Virus record (IMG/VR): IMGVR_UViG_3300023238_000251
Span: 1-47,621 of that record
Length of the DNA: 47,621 bases
Reading direction: 5' to 3' (one strand)
Source: a virus
The translations under genes and the position numbers were made by a program. This document shows, piece after piece, positions 1 through 7,443 of this stretch (positions within the stretch are counted from its first letter, which is position 1; each line of letters begins with the position of its first letter). A model generated the notes under the pieces. The model was given only the letters and a program-made list of their open reading frames with translations. It was not told the DNA's origin and ran no database searches.

Positions 1-624
1 GCCTATGTTAAAGATGCCTCTTGCATCGCTATCAAACATCTTTTCATGAGCTCGACAAATATCATCTACACACACAAAATCTCGTTTGTAATTTTCACTG
101 TCTTCAAACAGAGTTATAACATTGTTCTCTTTTGCCTGTTGCGTAAACTTAGTGTATGGACTTGCTTGCTCACCTTTGTGTTCTTCACCTTGCCCATATA
201 CGTTAAAATAACGAAAGCCTTGAATCTTAATTTTAAACTCGTCTTTGTATTGATTAATAAATCTATCAAACAAATACTTGCTCCAAGCATAGGGACTTTG
301 TGGAAGCAATGGTCCGTCTTCTGTAAAGTGTGTTGTAGGACCGTACACACTTGCACTTGATGCGTATTGGAAATTAGTGCCAAAGTTTTCGCATACTTGT
401 GCAAGTCTAACACTGAATTCAAAATTTTGTTCTAGTATTTGATCAACATCAGTATATGTAGTTGAGCTAATAGCACCTAAGTGTATACACCAATCATAAC
501 CTTCGGTATGCGGAAGTACTCCTGGTTCCCATTCCCACCCTTCAACTTCATGTCCTTGACTTTGCAAGTATTGTGCAATGTTCTTACCAATAAACCCTTC
601 GTGTCCTGTAACTAGTATTCTCAT
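1..624 (-). CDS. hldD: ADP-L-glycero-D-manno-heptose 6-epimerase (HldD), C-terminus cut by window edge
   Basis: Short-chain-dehydrogenase-type epimerase that inverts C6 of ADP-heptose, the last step in making the LPS inner-core heptose donor. The first 208 codons are visible. They start MRILVTGHEGFIGKN, a Rossmann dinucleotide-binding loop of the GxxGxxG type. Next come YASSASVYG and the catalytic Y-x-x-x-K as YAWSK near residue 130, then RYFNVYG, all typical of the family. The ATG overlaps the hldE stop as ATGA, so the two are translationally coupled and form one pathway unit. The 3' end lies beyond position 1. The epimerase family assignment is firm. The exact sugar is inferred from the adjacent hldE. 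Confidence 0.85.
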   Translation of the reverse strand, partial: MRILVTGHEGFIGKNIAQYLQSQGHEVEGWEWEPGVLPHTEGYDWCIHLGAISSTTYTDVDQILEQNFEFSVRLAQVCENFGTNFQYASSASVYGPTTHFTEDGPLLPQSPYAWSKYLFDRFINQYKDEFKIKIQGFRYFNVYGQGEEHKGEQASPYTKFTQQAKENNVITLFEDSENYKRDFVCVDDICRAHEKMFDSDARGIFNIG

Positions 625-1760
625 CTGCTTGCCTCTATTATTTGTGTAGTAGAATACCCTTTTACTGTAGGCACAATATGCACAGGTGCTAACTCGTGTC
701 CGACTACAGTTTCGACTGTATAGTCGCCGCCTTTTACAATTAGGTTCGGTTTTATTTTTTTAATTAATTCATATGGAGTATCGTCATCAAACACAATTAC
801 TTCACTAACCCAGGGCAACGATTCTAACTGTTCTTTTCGAATAGCTTGATTATTGATTGGACGACTTTCACCTTTTAGTCTTTTAACACTTGCGTCACTA
901 TTAATACCTACAACTAGTTTATCACCAAGCGATTTTGCTTCAGCTAGTAGCTCAAAGTGACCCGTGTGTAGTATGTCAAAGCATCCATTAGTAAACACTA
1001 TGCGTTCTTCAAGATCGCTTACAGTGAGCGTGTGTGTGCCTACGTGTTTAACTGCTTCTCTAGAACCTTTAATAGCAAGTTCTAAACAATGTTTGTGATT
1101 GTAATTTTTAGTTAATCCATATACAAATGCGGCTAGGAAACAATCTCCTGCACCTGTGACATCTGATACTTCTACAGGCTCAACTGGAATATTGTAATTT
1201 ATATTGTCTATTGTAGCAACAACATTGTCCCCGGCTTTAGTTGTAATAATATTACTTTGCCAAAACGTAAATCCAAACTCGTCAAACTCTTTGTAGTTGG
1301 GCTTTACTAGCCATGCGTCCTTATACTGATTTGCATGTTCTTTAGGATCTACAATTATTTTACAATTAAATTTGTTAATGTGTTCGATAATTTCAAGCGA
1401 CTCGTCTAATACACCTTTGTTATAATCACTGAGTATTACATATTCGTATTGCGAAAAGTCATTAGATAATACATCAGCTAATACTGCGTTACCGCTTGCA
1501 CGTTTGTCATCGTCAATGCGTGTAACATAATGTCCGTCACAAATTACTCTAGTTTTAATACTACTAGGTTGCCCAGTCTCAAACAGTGTTACATCTACAC
1601 CTAGGCTTTTTAAGTTTTCATAAACAAGTCCTGCTCCGCCAAGTGTTTCAACTTTACGCTGATACTTAACCACAGGCACAGGCGCCTCAGGACTTAGTCG
1701 TTCTGAAGTGCCATAGATATATTTGTCGATTATTACATCGCCGAGAACTAATACTTTCAT
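621..1760 (-). CDS. hldE: Bifunctional heptose-7-phosphate kinase / heptose-1-phosphate adenylyltransferase, shortened
   Basis: Makes ADP-heptose for LPS: the kinase domain phosphorylates heptose-7-P at C1 and the nucleotidyltransferase domain adds AMP. Residues 1 to about 255 are a PfkB-type kinase, with VLGDVIIDKYIYG, ERLSPEAPVPVVK and the catalytic DVTGAGD. Residues about 258-379 are the transferase, with FTNGCFDILHTGHFE (HxGH) and LVVGINSDASVKRLKG, ending KGYSTTQIIE. At 379 aa it is about 100 aa shorter than the E. coli enzyme (about 477). The loss is mainly in the middle of the kinase half, where a glycine motif reads GGAGLVYEN instead of GGAAN. Kinase activity should therefore not be assumed. 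The start is fixed by a consensus promoter whose -10 ends 6 nt before the ATG, with no ribosome binding site. Confidence 0.88.
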   Translation of the reverse strand: MKVLVLGDVIIDKYIYGTSERLSPEAPVPVVKYQRKVETLGGAGLVYENLKSLGVDVTLFETGQPSSIKTRVICDGHYVTRIDDDKRASGNAVLADVLSNDFSQYEYVILSDYNKGVLDESLEIIEHINKFNCKIIVDPKEHANQYKDAWLVKPNYKEFDEFGFTFWQSNIITTKAGDNVVATIDNINYNIPVEPVEVSDVTGAGDCFLAAFVYGLTKNYNHKHCLELAIKGSREAVKHVGTHTLTVSDLEERIVFTNGCFDILHTGHFELLAEAKSLGDKLVVGINSDASVKRLKGESRPINNQAIRKEQLESLPWVSEVIVFDDDTPYELIKKIKPNLIVKGGDYTVETVVGHELAPVHIVPTVKGYSTTQIIEASR

Positions 1761-1795
1761 AGTGTTATTATACTATCTTTTAGGTTATTTGTCAA
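1761..1795 (-). promoter_or_regulatory. sigma70-type promoter for hldE, predicted leaderless
   Basis: On the minus strand TTGACA (1795-1790), 17-nt spacer, TATAAT (1772-1767), then AACACT and the hldE ATG at 1760. Both hexamers match the consensus exactly. The predicted start of transcription (6-7 nt after the -10) coincides with the ATG, and no Shine-Dalgarno sequence can fit. The -35 lies within the 3' end of the upstream Nudix gene. Confidence 0.8.
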
Positions 1796-2225
1796 GTAAA
1801 TTGATTGTTTTAAAAACAGTTTCTAACTTAGTTAAGTTAACTTTACTTTGGAGTGTGTTGCGTAGTCCGTGATGTAATGGCTTGGGCCATTTGTTAAAGC
1901 TGCACCAAGCATACCCGTCATGCTCGATATTAAGCTTAGGAACAAATTCTTCTTCGATAACACAAAGGTATGTGTGGAAGTAGAATCTACTATCAGGAGA
2001 AATAAAGCTTTCTAAAGGAAGTGTCTTCTTAATCGCAGGCAGAAATCCAATTTCTTCCTCAATTTCTCTTTTTAACCCTTCAAATGGTGTCTCTGCACCT
2101 TCGTTAGTGCCGCCGACAAGGCCCCACAGATTATTACGCTTACCTTGCGCTCTGTGAAGGAATAAAAATCTATTTGTATCTAAGGTGTAAAACAGTGCTC
2201 CACTGCAAGTAATCATATCGTTCAT
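1785..2225 (-). CDS. Nudix hydrolase
   Basis: Hydrolyses a nucleoside diphosphate linked to another moiety; the substrate cannot be read from the sequence. The complete Nudix box (G-x5-E-x7-R-E-U-x-E-E-x-G-U) lies at about residues 39-61, with REIEEEIGF at its end. The upstream NNLWGLVGG is the usual lead-in strand. At 146 aa it is a single-domain enzyme. It begins 8 nt after gp15 on the same strand and is followed by hldE, so it could be co-transcribed with the late gp14-gp15 genes. Its neighbours suggest a nucleotide-sugar or mRNA-cap-like substrate, but that is a guess. Confidence 0.9.
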   Translation of the reverse strand: MNDMITCSGALFYTLDTNRFLFLHRAQGKRNNLWGLVGGTNEGAETPFEGLKREIEEEIGFLPAIKKTLPLESFISPDSRFYFHTYLCVIEEEFVPKLNIEHDGYAWCSFNKWPKPLHHGLRNTLQSKVNLTKLETVFKTINLLDK

Positions 2226-2233
2226 ACATATAA

Positions 2234-3646
2234 TTAGCCTGCTAGTTCAACTCTCCATGTGCCAACTGGATAATCGCCGTCAATACTTAATAACCATTCG
2301 TTATTGTTAAACCTGTATTGCACACTTGTATTTAAATTAGTAGTGTATGTAACTTCTGTTGCAGCACTTGCGTCGAACACAATATTCCACTTAGTACCGT
2401 TCCATTCAATAATATCGTTTGCACTTGCAACTAATGCACTTGTATCTGTGTTTTGCCACGCAACTGGTGATTGTGTAGCAGTAGCATCGCCGACGTCATT
2501 TAATAGTAATAAGCGCACACCGCTTGTTTTAATAGCACTTGGATTGTAGTTAGTTGGATCGATGATATAATCAATACTTGTTCGAGCTGCTATTACAGTA
2601 TCACTTGGAAAACTATCAGTATCCCAATTAATAAGTATCTTACCTTCGTCAAACGGACTTAGTGTAAATGTGCCAGTAATTGTACTTGCATTGTCTTGGT
2701 TAGTAAAGTATACACGACTTACGTCAGCAGCATACATACCTGGCAATGCTTCAAAGATCTCTCTCCAGTTCTTAGTACCAACTATGCCATTTGAGAACAA
2801 CTGTACAGAGTTACCGTCAACAAATGCACCCCATGTAGCGTAATTAACATTAGCCATTTGTGTTGCTGTATCAGATTGTGCTACTCTGCCAAAATCACCT
2901 TCGGTAACTCCTGCTCTTGGAATATCATCGTATGCATTTAGTACAGGCTTGCTTACGCCACCTTCGATTGTTCCTAAAGTTTCGTCAAACATACTTGTAA
3001 TAATATTTGTAATAACACCCATCTTGCGTACTTTAGTAGGCGGACTGATATAGATAGGAATGCTAAATGTAATTGTACAAATATCTATTTCACTATCAAT
3101 TCCTACTGGAACACTTCTGCTAGACCATGTTACGTTTTCTAAATTAACAACACTAATACTAGTCCAATCAATAAAGTTATCAGTAGTTTGCATTTCCAAA
3201 CTTGGATTAAACAATACAAGTATTTGCTCTAACAACTGTAATTTCTGATCAGTGTTTGATGTCCATATGTCTGCATTTAATCGCATCATATACGGAGTAG
3301 GAATTAACCGTTCAACTGTATAGTTCTTGCCTTGTGAATTTAAATACTCTCCTGCATCCGTATCATATGCACGTTCTCTAATATTAGTTTTACGTGTGTA
3401 TGTTGAATCAGTTAGTCGATCCTTGTCTAACTCTAATCCCGTTAAGTAAACAGCAATACGAGGCGCACTAGGCAACTTGTTTTCTGAGTTGTCTCTAATA
3501 ATGTTTGCTACTTGGCGAGTTAAATCACCATAAGTAACAGGCACTTCTTTCTGCACACCTTTTCCGTCTTGTACAGGAAAGTTTGCTAAAATACGCATCA
3601 TCTGCGTAAGATATCTTCTTACTTGTCCATCATAAAAATGGTTCAC
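2234..3646 (-). CDS. gp15: gp15-like tail sheath stabilizer / tail completion protein
   Basis: In T4, gp15 caps the finished tail and joins it to the neck. The N-terminus (NHFYDGQVRRYLTQMM) aligns with the start of T4 gp15 (FYNSSFRRY). Later come LIPTPYMMRLNADIWT and a long stretch ending IYISPPTK, which match the gp15 core. The protein is 470 aa against about 270 in T4; the extra C-terminal half is beta-rich, with an EWNGTKWNI motif like one in gp14 and gp18. I chose GTG at 3646 over the ATG at 3664. It has a GGAG 8 nt upstream and matches the T4 start, and the ATG lies inside the end of the upstream endonuclease gene. The endonuclease stop shares one base with this GTG. Confidence 0.72.
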   Translation of the reverse strand: MNHFYDGQVRRYLTQMMRILANFPVQDGKGVQKEVPVTYGDLTRQVANIIRDNSENKLPSAPRIAVYLTGLELDKDRLTDSTYTRKTNIRERAYDTDAGEYLNSQGKNYTVERLIPTPYMMRLNADIWTSNTDQKLQLLEQILVLFNPSLEMQTTDNFIDWTSISVVNLENVTWSSRSVPVGIDSEIDICTITFSIPIYISPPTKVRKMGVITNIITSMFDETLGTIEGGVSKPVLNAYDDIPRAGVTEGDFGRVAQSDTATQMANVNYATWGAFVDGNSVQLFSNGIVGTKNWREIFEALPGMYAADVSRVYFTNQDNASTITGTFTLSPFDEGKILINWDTDSFPSDTVIAARTSIDYIIDPTNYNPSAIKTSGVRLLLLNDVGDATATQSPVAWQNTDTSALVASANDIIEWNGTKWNIVFDASAATEVTYTTNLNTSVQYRFNNNEWLLSIDGDYPVGTWRVELAG

Positions 3647-4152
3647 TATACTGTCTCCATCCAAGTACGTTTACCGTCAACAAGTTTCCAAGTTCTGCCT
3701 TTTTGTGTAGCACGGTTTGATAGTTTTGCTTTTTGTTCTTCACTCCACTCCCAACCAGATGTGAAACGTGTTTTCTTAAATGTATCACTACCGTTGGCTC
3801 TACGTCTTGCATGAGCTTCTTTTTGGGCTTCGCTCATACGCTGTTTACTTTCTTCAGAATGTAGTTTATTATTACCGCCTTCTCTAATGTTATATCCGCT
3901 TTTAATTGAATCGTATTCTGCAATATACTTTTCTTCTAAGTCATTTAACTGTTCTAAGGTATTTGCATAATCCAACACTTCCCAGTCAAACATATCAACG
4001 CCATACTTTTTAATAGCATTAGCGAAATGATAAGTTCTAGGGCTATGTCTAGCATTACAAAGATGTTCTAATCTACGTTGATTAGGCTCTTGAATAGATT
4101 GTCCAATGTAGCACTTACCAGTTTCTTTTTGTGTCCATTTATATATGTGCAT
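3646..4152 (-). CDS. GIY-YIG homing endonuclease, free-standing between gp14 and gp15
   Basis: Site-specific DNA endonuclease that spreads its own gene. Residues 1-90 form the GIY-YIG nuclease domain: HIYKWTQKETGKCYIGQ, then R at RRLEHL, KYGVDMFDWEVL, and E in LNDLEEKYIAEYDS, closing with GYNIREGG. A NUMOD3-like DNA-binding stretch (EESKQRMSEAQK) follows near residue 100. The C-terminal KGRTWKLVDGKRTW is a common tail in phage GIY-YIG enzymes. The gene shares one base with the gp14 stop (TAATG) and one with the gp15 start. It supplies the gp15 ribosome binding site, so it has been integrated without leaving a gap. Confidence 0.9.
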   Translation of the reverse strand: MHIYKWTQKETGKCYIGQSIQEPNQRRLEHLCNARHSPRTYHFANAIKKYGVDMFDWEVLDYANTLEQLNDLEEKYIAEYDSIKSGYNIREGGNNKLHSEESKQRMSEAQKEAHARRRANGSDTFKKTRFTSGWEWSEEQKAKLSNRATQKGRTWKLVDGKRTWMETV

Positions 4153-5318
4153 TATGTATTATCCGCTCTTGGTTTAAGTGCTTTAGAAAGACTTTGCCTT
4201 TCAGTGACTGTTTCGCCATCGATGGTACTAGTTTTAGTATTGTTAATAAAGCTAGACTTCTGGGTTTGTCTTTCAAGTGTATTACTTAGTGACATTCTAA
4301 TATCGTCTTGTACTTTAACCCAACGTGCGCCGTCATATCGGAACATTCTATTTGGTAAAAAGTCTGTGCGTAAGAAAAAGTCGCCGTCTTCGTTGTTAGT
4401 TGGAAACTGTATGCCAAAGCCAAAAGGCGCACCATTAGGTGCAACATCCCCAGTGCCTACTAAGTAACCTGAGTAACCTTCTCTATCAGGTTTGGCATTA
4501 ACCGCGTCAACACCTAATAGATTGCTTACATCTATGTCTGTATCGTCTACAGATTGTAATGCAACACTGCCGTCGGCATTTGTAGCAATAGAGTAATAAT
4601 GACTTATATCATAGCCACTCTTAGGTGCATCAGATTCTGCTTGTGCAACTACAGCATTAGAAATTTGCATTTCTTTTTCATACGTTGACAGTAAATCACG
4701 TAGTGTATTATCAGTGCCGTCTTCTGCTGGCAAGTCAAGTATTTCCGCGTATTCTTGTCCATCGTATATTTGCTTTAGTTTTAAGCGATATAAGTGAGGA
4801 AACCAAGTTTGACTAAAACCTTCTGCTGCACGATTAACATCTTCTACAACGTAAAAGCGTTTAAGTGCAACACTATAATCATTAAGGGCATATTCGTCTT
4901 TTAAGTGCGGCAACTCAACTACATCGCCGCTCATAATCTTTCTACCTAATGCTTTAACTGAACTATTCATATGTATAGTTAACATTAATGTATCATTACT
5001 TAGGAATAATCCAAACTGAGACAAATCAAAGTCAATGTCTTGAATATTATAAATGCCACGCATTGTATATACGTCTGGGTCGTACTTTCTGTCTCTATTT
5101 TCTAAAAATAGCAAGTCTTGTATATTAGTTTCTTTTACAGCATCATACGTAGGCTGATCAGCAGTACCTGAACCTTCAGCAGGATTCTCTGCCCCAAGAA
5201 ACTTATGGATGTTGATGTCGGTACCGCCGATAGTAAACATTTCTAGGATCTGTTTGTCCAAGAAATAATAATCATTACCGCGTTCCGGTTTGTATAGTGA
5301 TAAGCGAGGGATAATCAT
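4152..5318 (-). CDS. gp14: gp14-like neck protein
   Basis: Neck protein that, with gp13, seals the packaged head and accepts the tail. The 388-aa product contains IQDLLFLENRDRKYD and GRKIMSGDVVELPHL, which resemble the gp14 family core (T4: GDLIYFPMDN), followed by ALKRFYVVEDV. Near residue 305 there is a GDFFLRTDFLPNRMFRYDG-type module ending in a conserved W, common in marine phage neck proteins. I chose ATG 5318 with an upstream AGGAGA. The ATG at 5336 overlaps the late promoter octamer and would lie upstream of the expected transcript start. The gene is divergent from gp13 and shares a bidirectional late promoter with it. Confidence 0.72.
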   Translation of the reverse strand: MIIPRLSLYKPERGNDYYFLDKQILEMFTIGGTDINIHKFLGAENPAEGSGTADQPTYDAVKETNIQDLLFLENRDRKYDPDVYTMRGIYNIQDIDFDLSQFGLFLSNDTLMLTIHMNSSVKALGRKIMSGDVVELPHLKDEYALNDYSVALKRFYVVEDVNRAAEGFSQTWFPHLYRLKLKQIYDGQEYAEILDLPAEDGTDNTLRDLLSTYEKEMQISNAVVAQAESDAPKSGYDISHYYSIATNADGSVALQSVDDTDIDVSNLLGVDAVNAKPDREGYSGYLVGTGDVAPNGAPFGFGIQFPTNNEDGDFFLRTDFLPNRMFRYDGARWVKVQDDIRMSLSNTLERQTQKSSFINNTKTSTIDGETVTERQSLSKALKPRADNT

Positions 5319-5335
5319 TCTCCTATTGTTATACA

Positions 5336-5357
5336 TATTTATCGTGAACGATAAATA
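5336..5357. promoter_or_regulatory. Palindromic bidirectional late promoter between gp14 and gp13
   Basis: TATTTATCG, 4-nt centre TGAA, CGATAAATA: a perfect 9-bp inverted repeat. Read on each strand it is GATAAATA, one base from the T4 late consensus TATAAATA. Expected starts are near 5363 (plus) and 5330 (minus), just ahead of the gp13 and gp14 ribosome binding sites. Confidence 0.75.
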
Positions 5358-5375
5358 CTAATGGAGAACTTCATA

Positions 5376-6131
5376 ATGACATTAGCGACACAGAAACAAG
5401 AAGTATACGATTATGTTAACACATTCCTCGGCGGAGGCATGGTTGATGTTGAACTTGATCCTATACATTATCAAACTGGCTTAACAAAAGCATTAACACG
5501 TTATAGAATGCGAAGTGACCATGCAGTTGAAGAAAGCTATATGTTTTTAACAACTGTTATAGATCAAAACGATTATGTATTACCAAATGAAATAATGGAA
5601 GTTCGAAAATTATATCGCAGTAGTATTGGTTCACGTGCAGGTAGTGGTTCAAGTGGTAGTGTGTTTGAACCGTTTAACGCTGCATACACAAACACATATT
5701 TGCTATCAGGATCAAAGCTAGGCGGACTAGCAACATACGATATGTTTGCACAACACCAAGAACTAGTAGGCAGAATGTTTGGATCATTTATAGAATTTAA
5801 ATGGAATAACACAAGTAAAAAACTTACACTACTACAGCGTCCTAGAGCAGAAGAAGAACTATTGCTTTACTGCTATAACTATCGTCCAGACAGTGAATTG
5901 CTAAGTGACTACCTAGCAGTACAATGGATTAAAGATTATACATTAGCTAGTTGTAAATATATGCTAGGCGAAGCACGTTCAAAGTTTGCTACTATTGCTG
6001 GTCCACAAGGCGGATCAACACTAAATGGCGATACACTTAAAGCAGAAGCACAGACTGAAATGGAAAAGCTAGAAGTCGAAGTAGCAATGGCCGTCGCGGG
6101 CGGTACAGGCTATGGCTTTACAATCGGCTAA
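5376..6131 (+). CDS. gp13: gp13-like neck protein
   Basis: Head-completion neck protein that binds the portal after packaging. The 251-aa protein shows the family pattern: VDVELDPIHYQTGLTKAL near the N-terminus, FLTTVIDQNDYVLP, then LFCYNYRP-like LLLYCYNYRPDSE and WIKDYTLASCKYMLGEARSKF, and an acidic helical C-terminus. The ATG at 5376 has GGAGAA 7 nt upstream. The earlier in-frame ATG at 5361 precedes the predicted transcript start. Divergent from gp14, its functional partner. Confidence 0.75.
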   Translation: MTLATQKQEVYDYVNTFLGGGMVDVELDPIHYQTGLTKALTRYRMRSDHAVEESYMFLTTVIDQNDYVLPNEIMEVRKLYRSSIGSRAGSGSSGSVFEPFNAAYTNTYLLSGSKLGGLATYDMFAQHQELVGRMFGSFIEFKWNNTSKKLTLLQRPRAEEELLLYCYNYRPDSELLSDYLAVQWIKDYTLASCKYMLGEARSKFATIAGPQGGSTLNGDTLKAEAQTEMEKLEVEVAMAVAGGTGYGFTIG

Positions 6132-6167
6132 AAACTACCAAAGTTTACGCTAACATTCTACTCTTGT

Positions 6168-6175
6168 TGTAAATA
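6168..6175 (+). promoter_or_regulatory. Late promoter-like octamer TGTAAATA
   Basis: TGTAAATA lies 22 nt before the ATG at 6198 and is followed by CTAATACAGCAGGGAG. Two mismatches to TATAAATA, but the same CTAAT continuation as the gp13 promoter. Confidence 0.45.
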
Positions 6176-6197
6176 CTAATACAGCAGGGAGAGTCCA

Positions 6198-6446
6198 ATG
6201 TGTTCACCGTATGTAAGAAAAGAAGCCAATAGACTTAATTGGATAGTCAAAGGTCACCTTTGTGATCTAAGTTGGTCCGATGAAGATGTCGAAAAAACCT
6301 ACCATTCATATTTTAAAAGACTTTGGGGTAATAACGAAAGTTATATCCACGAAGAAGGCTTTAATGCAGCTTACGAAGCAAGAGAAGCAGAAATCTTAAA
6401 TGACGAAGTAGCAACTGTTGCTGTACTAGGCGGACACTACGATTAA
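6198..6446 (+). CDS. Small conserved-looking protein of unknown function
   Basis: 82 aa, not recognised. It begins MCSPYVRKEANRLNW, has a W-rich middle (LSWSDEDVE, KRLWGNNESY) and an acidic helical region (YEAREAEILNDE). No signal peptide or membrane segment. An AGGGAG sits about 6 nt before the ATG and a late-type octamer lies upstream, so late expression with gp13 is likely. A consensus early promoter begins just after its stop. Confidence 0.6.
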   Translation: MCSPYVRKEANRLNWIVKGHLCDLSWSDEDVEKTYHSYFKRLWGNNESYIHEEGFNAAYEAREAEILNDEVATVAVLGGHYD

Positions 6447-6449
6447 CGG

Positions 6450-6478
6450 TTGACATCACTTAATTTTTAATGTATAAT
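6450..6478 (+). promoter_or_regulatory. sigma70-type promoter for the nucleotide kinase gene
   Basis: TTGACA (6450-6455), 17-nt spacer, TATAAT (6473-6478), both perfect. A 24-nt gap follows, with AGGAG at 6492-6496 before the ATG at 6503. Unlike four other promoters here, this one leaves a normal leader. Confidence 0.8.
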
Positions 6479-6502
6479 GTATTTAAACATTAGGAGATTT
6501 AG

Positions 6503-7012
6503 ATGATAAAACCCAAGTTATTAGTAATTGGCCATGGCCGACATGGTAAAGATACTGTGTGTGAAATGCTACGTGACCATTACGGATACACTTTTGAAAG
6601 TAGTTCAAAGTTTTGTAGTCTACAATTTATATACAATGATCTAAAGGAAAAGTATGGATATGCTAATGAGGAAGAGTGTTATGCTGACAGGCATAATCAC
6701 AGAGCAGAATGGTATAATGCTATTTGTGATTATAATGTTCCTGATGCAGCGACTCTAGGCAGAGAGATGTTTGAAGCTTACGATATCTATTGTGGGCTAC
6801 GCAACAAGCGTGAATTCTTTGCAATGCAAAATACTGGTGTATTTGATTACTGTATATGGGTTGATCGCAGTATACATCTAGAAGCTGAATCTACCGACTC
6901 AATGAGCTTAGAGCAATGGATGTCTGACTTTACAATTGACAACAATGGCTCATTAGAAGATTTAAAGTTTAACTTAGATCAGTTAATGAGTCATTTAGAA
7001 GTCAGGAGTTAA
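6503..7012 (+). CDS. P-loop deoxynucleoside monophosphate kinase-like protein
   Basis: 169 aa. The N-terminal strand plus GHGRHGKDT is a P-loop with the GKDT ending typical of phage dNMP kinases (T4 gp1) and related adenylate-kinase-like proteins. SSSKFCSLQ could form part of the monophosphate site. FDYCIWVDRS near residue 115 resembles the later beta-strand of this fold, with the usual aspartate. A role in enlarging the dNTP pool would fit its early-type promoter. The substrate is not determinable here, and some family members are annotated only as adenylate kinase. The 3' end overlaps the convergent HNH gene by 18 nt. Confidence 0.65.
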   Translation: MIKPKLLVIGHGRHGKDTVCEMLRDHYGYTFESSSKFCSLQFIYNDLKEKYGYANEEECYADRHNHRAEWYNAICDYNVPDAATLGREMFEAYDIYCGLRNKREFFAMQNTGVFDYCIWVDRSIHLEAESTDSMSLEQWMSDFTIDNNGSLEDLKFNLDQLMSHLEVRS

Positions 7013-7330
7013 ATCTCCCTGTTTCCAACGTACCCCTTCTTTTTGTGTTATACGCTGACAGTTGGCACATATTGTTTTTAAGTTATTATGTCGGCAATTT
7101 TTTAAATCGCCATCGATATGAAATACATTAAACTGTTCAGTGTGCTTTGATTTAAAACCGCACTTTTCGCAGCCACTTTTCTTTTCATATCCACGTTGCT
7201 TCCATAACGGAACTCCGTGACTCACTCCATTACGTAAACAACGTTCACACTTCTTTCTATAATAAGTTTTGCCATCCTTGCGGTAGTTTATTGCCGCAGG
7301 ATGTTGTCCGCATATGCATAAAGGTCTCAT
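6995..7330 (-). CDS. HNH endonuclease
   Basis: 111-aa compact HNH nuclease, probably a homing-type enzyme. It has zinc-binding CxxC pairs (CERCLRNG, CEKCGFKS) and an HNH core reading FHIDGDLKNCRHNNLKTICANC, where the His, Asn and final Cys pair are recognisable. It lies opposite its neighbours, convergent with the kinase gene and divergent from the sheath gene. Upstream on the minus strand, GCTAAATA followed by 4 nt and the ATG resembles a degenerate late promoter giving a leaderless transcript. Confidence 0.8.
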   Translation of the reverse strand: MRPLCICGQHPAAINYRKDGKTYYRKKCERCLRNGVSHGVPLWKQRGYEKKSGCEKCGFKSKHTEQFNVFHIDGDLKNCRHNNLKTICANCQRITQKEGVRWKQGDLTPDF

Positions 7331-7397
7331 ATTGTATTTAGCTCACCTTTTTGGTACCTTTTTCGGAGGTATTCGATAGGTGTTTTATTCCGAATGT

Positions 7398-7405
7398 AAT
7401 AAATA
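7398..7405 (+). promoter_or_regulatory. gp18: Late promoter for tail sheath gene
   Basis: AATAAATA followed by CTGTATAGAG. The gp18 leader then carries CAGGAGAAA 9 nt before the ATG at 7444. The octamer and its CTGTA continuation match the gp19 promoter at 10814. Confidence 0.65.
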
Positions 7406-7443
7406 CTGTATAGAGAACACTACCATCCAACAGGAGAAACAAC

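Noticed and set aside
46-422. Two overlapping ORFs in the first 400 bases
   Set aside because: Both are shadows of hldD, whose motifs (GHEGFIG, YAWSK) read in the other minus-strand frame.
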